A stretch of DNA of 64,000 nt from Paenibacillus kribbensis (lineage in GTDB: Bacteria; Bacillota; Bacilli; Paenibacillales; Paenibacillaceae): assembly GCF_002240415.1 (NCBI RefSeq), contig NZ_CP020028.1:62001-126000 (forward strand), given 5' to 3'. Position numbers and translations under genes: made by a program. The notes below the pieces were generated by a model. It was given only the letters and a program-made list of their open reading frames with translations, made no database searches and was not told the DNA's origin. The first letter of the stretch is position 1. Every line of letters starts with the position of its first letter. This document shows positions 61,394 to 64,000 of this stretch, piece after piece.

Positions 61394-62743
61394 ATGAGTT
61401 TGAGCAAGGGGCAGAATAGCCTGTCTGATAAAAATGAACGCTTCTCGTCGGCCGGATTTATCTTGGCAGCGATCGGGAGTGCGGCAGGACTGGGTAACAT
61501 TTGGAAATTTCCGTATATTACTGGACAATATGGCGGAGCTGCATTTTTCTTGTTGTTTATCGTCTGCCTGTTGCTTGTAGGCTTGCCAGTCCTTTTAGCG
61601 GAGCTTGCGCTTGGACGTGCGGGTCGAGGAAGTGCTGCTTCTGCCATGGTCAAAGTGGGTGGTCATCCGATTTGGGGCAAGATGAGCATTATGTTTGTTA
61701 TCGTGCCATTTGTTATTTTGTCGTTTTATGCCATTGTAGGAGGCTGGACACTGCACTATGCCGTAGAGGCATTCAGTGGAAGTCTGTTTTCAAATAATGA
61801 TTTTGCTGGACAGTTCGCCTCCTTTTCCTCGGGCTACGCTCCGTTGGTTTGGCTGTTGATTGTTTTTGCATTTACAGCAGTCGTGGTTACGCTTGGGGTA
61901 TCGAACGGGATTGAAAAGTTTAATAAAATTTTGATTCCCGCCAAGGTTATCCTGTTGCTCGTGTTAATGATAAATGCACTTATGCTGCCAGGTGCGAGTG
62001 GGGGCGTATCCTTCTTCCTGAATCCTGACTTCTCTAAACTTAGCATAGAGTCTGCATTGGTTGCTTTGGGACATGCCTTCTTCTCGCTCTCACTGGGGAT
62101 GGGGATTATGGTCACGTACGGTGCTTATGTGGATCGTCGACAATCGCTGGGTGGAGCCATGCTGGCAGTTGGTGGCGGGGATTTAATCTATGCATTTATC
62201 GCAGGTATGATTATTTTCCCTACAACCTTTTCCTTTGGAATTAACCCAGCTCAAGGGCCGTCTCTGGTCTTTATTGCTTTACCGGCTGCGTTCTCTGCCA
62301 TGCCTTTCGGTGCTTTCTTTGGCGGGTTGTTCTTCGTACTGCTGGCGGTTGCTGCATTAGGTTCTATGGTATCCTTGCTGGAAGTACCCGTAGCCTATGT
62401 TATGGAACGGTTCCGTTGGAGCCGGGTTCGCTCGGTTATCATCGTATCTGTCCTGTGCCTGATGCTGGGTGTCCCTTCTGCATTGTCCATGGGACTGGTT
62501 CCGGAATTAAAAGTCGGCGACAAATCCTTCTTTGATTTCGTTGACTTCACAGCTTCCAACATCTTCTTGCCGTTAGGCGGCTTGCTGATTGTTATATTCA
62601 CAGGTTACTACTGGAAGACTGCGGGTGAGCATGCGAATCTCAAACCCTTCTGGTTCCGCGTATGGTTGTTCGGTCTTCGGTATGTTGCACCGATCCTGAT
62701 GCTGCTGGTCTTCCTGCACACCTCAGGAATTATCAAATTTTAA
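61394..62743 (+). CDS. sodium-dependent transporter, NSS family
   Basis: About 449 residues with about 12 helices. The sodium/substrate region (AAIGSAAGLGNIWKFPYI) and the later ALGHAFFSLSLGMGIMVTYG are characteristic of the neurotransmitter:sodium symporter family. It imports an unidentified amino acid or similar compound. ATG at 61394 behind GAGGGGG; the open frame reaches back to 61262, but that part lacks a family match. A TATAAT lies at 61321-61326. Confidence 0.9.
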   Translation: MSLSKGQNSLSDKNERFSSAGFILAAIGSAAGLGNIWKFPYITGQYGGAAFFLLFIVCLLLVGLPVLLAELALGRAGRGSAASAMVKVGGHPIWGKMSIMFVIVPFVILSFYAIVGGWTLHYAVEAFSGSLFSNNDFAGQFASFSSGYAPLVWLLIVFAFTAVVVTLGVSNGIEKFNKILIPAKVILLLVLMINALMLPGASGGVSFFLNPDFSKLSIESALVALGHAFFSLSLGMGIMVTYGAYVDRRQSLGGAMLAVGGGDLIYAFIAGMIIFPTTFSFGINPAQGPSLVFIALPAAFSAMPFGAFFGGLFFVLLAVAALGSMVSLLEVPVAYVMERFRWSRVRSVIIVSVLCLMLGVPSALSMGLVPELKVGDKSFFDFVDFTASNIFLPLGGLLIVIFTGYYWKTAGEHANLKPFWFRVWLFGLRYVAPILMLLVFLHTSGIIKF

Positions 62744-62753
62744 GCAAAACCAA

Positions 62754-62798
62754 CAAAAAGGTATTTTCTTCCCAAGGGAAGAGATACCTTTTTTTGTA
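62754..62798 (+). terminator. terminator after the NSS transporter
   Basis: AAAAAGGTAT-TTCCC and GGGAA-ATACCTTTTTTT arms. Confidence 0.85.
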
Positions 62799-62901
62799 TA
62801 TCTATCAGTGCTTACCTAACTGTGGAAAGGGGTGATATAATAAAAACATTGTCATTAATTTTAACTTCAATGAAATCATTACGATTATGAAGTTCTATAT
62901 A

Positions 62902-64000
62902 ATGAACAAAAAGGCTACAGGGCATCGCACAGACGATGTGCAGGAGAGGGAAAGGGCAGAAGAGATTGGAACAGACAGGGAGCTTGAGTTTGCAAGAAGG
63001 ACGGCGGCTGAAATGAAATTGAATCGGTTGCCATCACAACGTCGTTATATGCCAGGCTTGGATGGATTAAGAGCGCTGGCGGTCATCGCAGTTATTGTGT
63101 ATCATCTGAATCCGGGCTGGTTGCCGGGTGGTTTGTTGGGTGTAGGCGTGTTTTTTACTTTGTCAGGGTATTTGATTACCGATATTTTGGTCAGTCAGTG
63201 GGATACATATCATAGCTTTAAAATGAAAGATTTCTGGCTGCGTCGTGCCAGAAGGCTGCTGCCTGCCATGTTGACGGTTGTGGCTGTCATTGTTCTGTGC
63301 TCGCTGCTTTTCGATCCGTCACGGCTTACAGCCTTGCGCGGAGATGTACCTGCCGCTTTAGTGTATATGAGCAACTGGTGGTTTATTTTTCATCAGGTTT
63401 CGTACTTTGAAAGCTTTGGGCCACCTTCTCCACTCGGACATCTGTGGTCGCTGGCGGTGGAGGAGCAATTCTATATTTTGTGGCCGCTGCTGCTGGCGCT
63501 GGGGCTTAAATGCATGCCAAGGCGCAGTGCACTCGCCGGCTGGGTGGCAAGTCTGGCGTTAATCTCTGCGCTTCTGATGGCCGTGATTTACGTACCGGGA
63601 AGCGATCCGAGCCGGGTGTATTATGGCACGGATACGCGCGGGTTCGCACTGCTCATCGGTGCAGCGCTGGCCCTGGTATGGCCGAGCGGCAAGCTGAAAG
63701 AGCAGACCTCAGCCAAGGCGCGGTTGCTTTTGGATAGCATCGGCGCCATTAGCTTGCTGCTGCTTTGTCACTGGGCGTGGGCCTCGAATGAATATGACCC
63801 GTCTCTGTACCGGGGTGGTTTGTTAGGCATCGCGCTGGTCACTGCTATTGTAGTCGCAGCATTGGCACATCCGGTGAGCCATCTCGGCCGACTGCTGGGA
63901 CTCAAGCCCTTGCGCTGGATTGGCGCCCGTTCCTACGGGCTGTATCTGTGGCATGTTCCGGTGATCACACTGACGACACCTCAGGTGGATACCGATGGTG
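62902..64000 (+). CDS. acyltransferase-3/OatA-like protein, partial
   Basis: The open frame runs off the window end. YMPGLDGLRALAVIAVIVYH and GVFFTLSGYLITDIL are the acyltransferase-3 family signature, followed by RRARRLLPAM and EEQFYILWPLLL. Relatives such as OatA O-acetylate peptidoglycan muramic acid. Possible starts are ATG 62887, 62902 and 63013; none has a strong ribosome binding site. The first 37 residues after 62902 are charged and may not be translated. Confidence 0.85.
   Translation, partial: MNKKATGHRTDDVQERERAEEIGTDRELEFARRTAAEMKLNRLPSQRRYMPGLDGLRALAVIAVIVYHLNPGWLPGGLLGVGVFFTLSGYLITDILVSQWDTYHSFKMKDFWLRRARRLLPAMLTVVAVIVLCSLLFDPSRLTALRGDVPAALVYMSNWWFIFHQVSYFESFGPPSPLGHLWSLAVEEQFYILWPLLLALGLKCMPRRSALAGWVASLALISALLMAVIYVPGSDPSRVYYGTDTRGFALLIGAALALVWPSGKLKEQTSAKARLLLDSIGAISLLLLCHWAWASNEYDPSLYRGGLLGIALVTAIVVAALAHPVSHLGRLLGLKPLRWIGARSYGLYLWHVPVITLTTPQVDTDG

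Noticed and set aside
63510..63737. 75-codon open frame in the last kilobase
   Set aside because: It lies within the acyltransferase gene, which continues past the window end, in another frame.

Overview
The window looks like chromosomal DNA of a Paenibacillus, most plausibly of the P. polymyxa group. This is an inference from the sequence alone. The grounds are strong GGAGG-type ribosome binding sites, TTGACA/TATAAT promoters, intrinsic terminators after most operons, T-box, guanine and cobalamin riboswitches, CcpA-like cre sites, a GlpP antiterminator, and a receptor/short-peptide pair resembling the Aip-AloR quorum-sensing family of P. polymyxa. I see no rRNA, tRNA, CRISPR array or intact insertion sequence. 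The gene set is mostly uptake systems and their regulation.

Layout. 1-2.9 kb: L-rhamnose catabolism (rhaB-rhaA, minus strand). 3.0-5.3 kb: guanine riboswitch, xpt, pbuX. 5.3-6.4 kb: lipoprotein. 6.8-12.4 kb: a cobalamin-riboswitch-controlled Nik/Dpp-type importer (A-B-C-D-E). 12.5-17.8 kb: a second Nik-type importer behind a perfect Fur box. 17.8-20.4 kb: polar amino acid (cystine-like) ABC importer. 20.4-22.0 kb: a decayed siderophore locus (FecCD permease and AraC regulator, both broken). 22-25.4 kb: asparaginase, oxidoreductase, WYL regulator, small DUF protein. 25.5-27.2 kb: AloR-like receptor with an overlapping 50-codon secreted-peptide ORF. 27.2-31.3 kb: SgrR-type regulator, DUF4173-like membrane protein, SUKH-like protein. 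31.3-36.1 kb: an AT-rich serine-catabolism island (YheO-like regulator, sdaAB, sdaAA, serine transporter) bracketed by a 110-bp near-identical duplication. 36.1-39.5 kb: WYL regulator, PNPOx-like protein, a small secreted-effector-like Cys/His protein, WG-repeat protein. 39.7-42.1 kb: a tyrosine recombinase between two inverted 29-bp sites, next to an HD-GYP protein and a PilZ protein. 42.3-47 kb: cellobiose-type PTS, GH1 phospho-beta-glucosidase and GntR regulator. 47-48.6 kb: secreted GH43-like enzyme. 48.9-55.1 kb: GlpP with a leader terminator ahead of an ABC importer, a TIM-barrel isomerase and a NagD-like phosphatase. 55.2-56.6 kb: flavohemoglobin with an FNR-like site at about -41.5. 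56.7-58.3 kb: T-box and serS. 58.3-64 kb: small membrane protein, DUF2339 protein, NSS transporter, and an acyltransferase running off the end.

Most interesting: (1) the recombinase flanked by inverted, dif-like sites upstream of c-di-GMP genes, a possible self-flipping switch; (2) the AloR/Aip-like pair, whose peptide ORF overlaps the receptor gene; (3) two consecutive Nik-type importers, one under B12 and one under Fur control; (4) the serine island bracketed by a duplicated gene fragment and holding a perfect 24-bp GC-rich inverted repeat; (5) GlpP antitermination apparently wired to a PotABCD-like importer. Functional calls are by reading protein motifs; no database search was possible.
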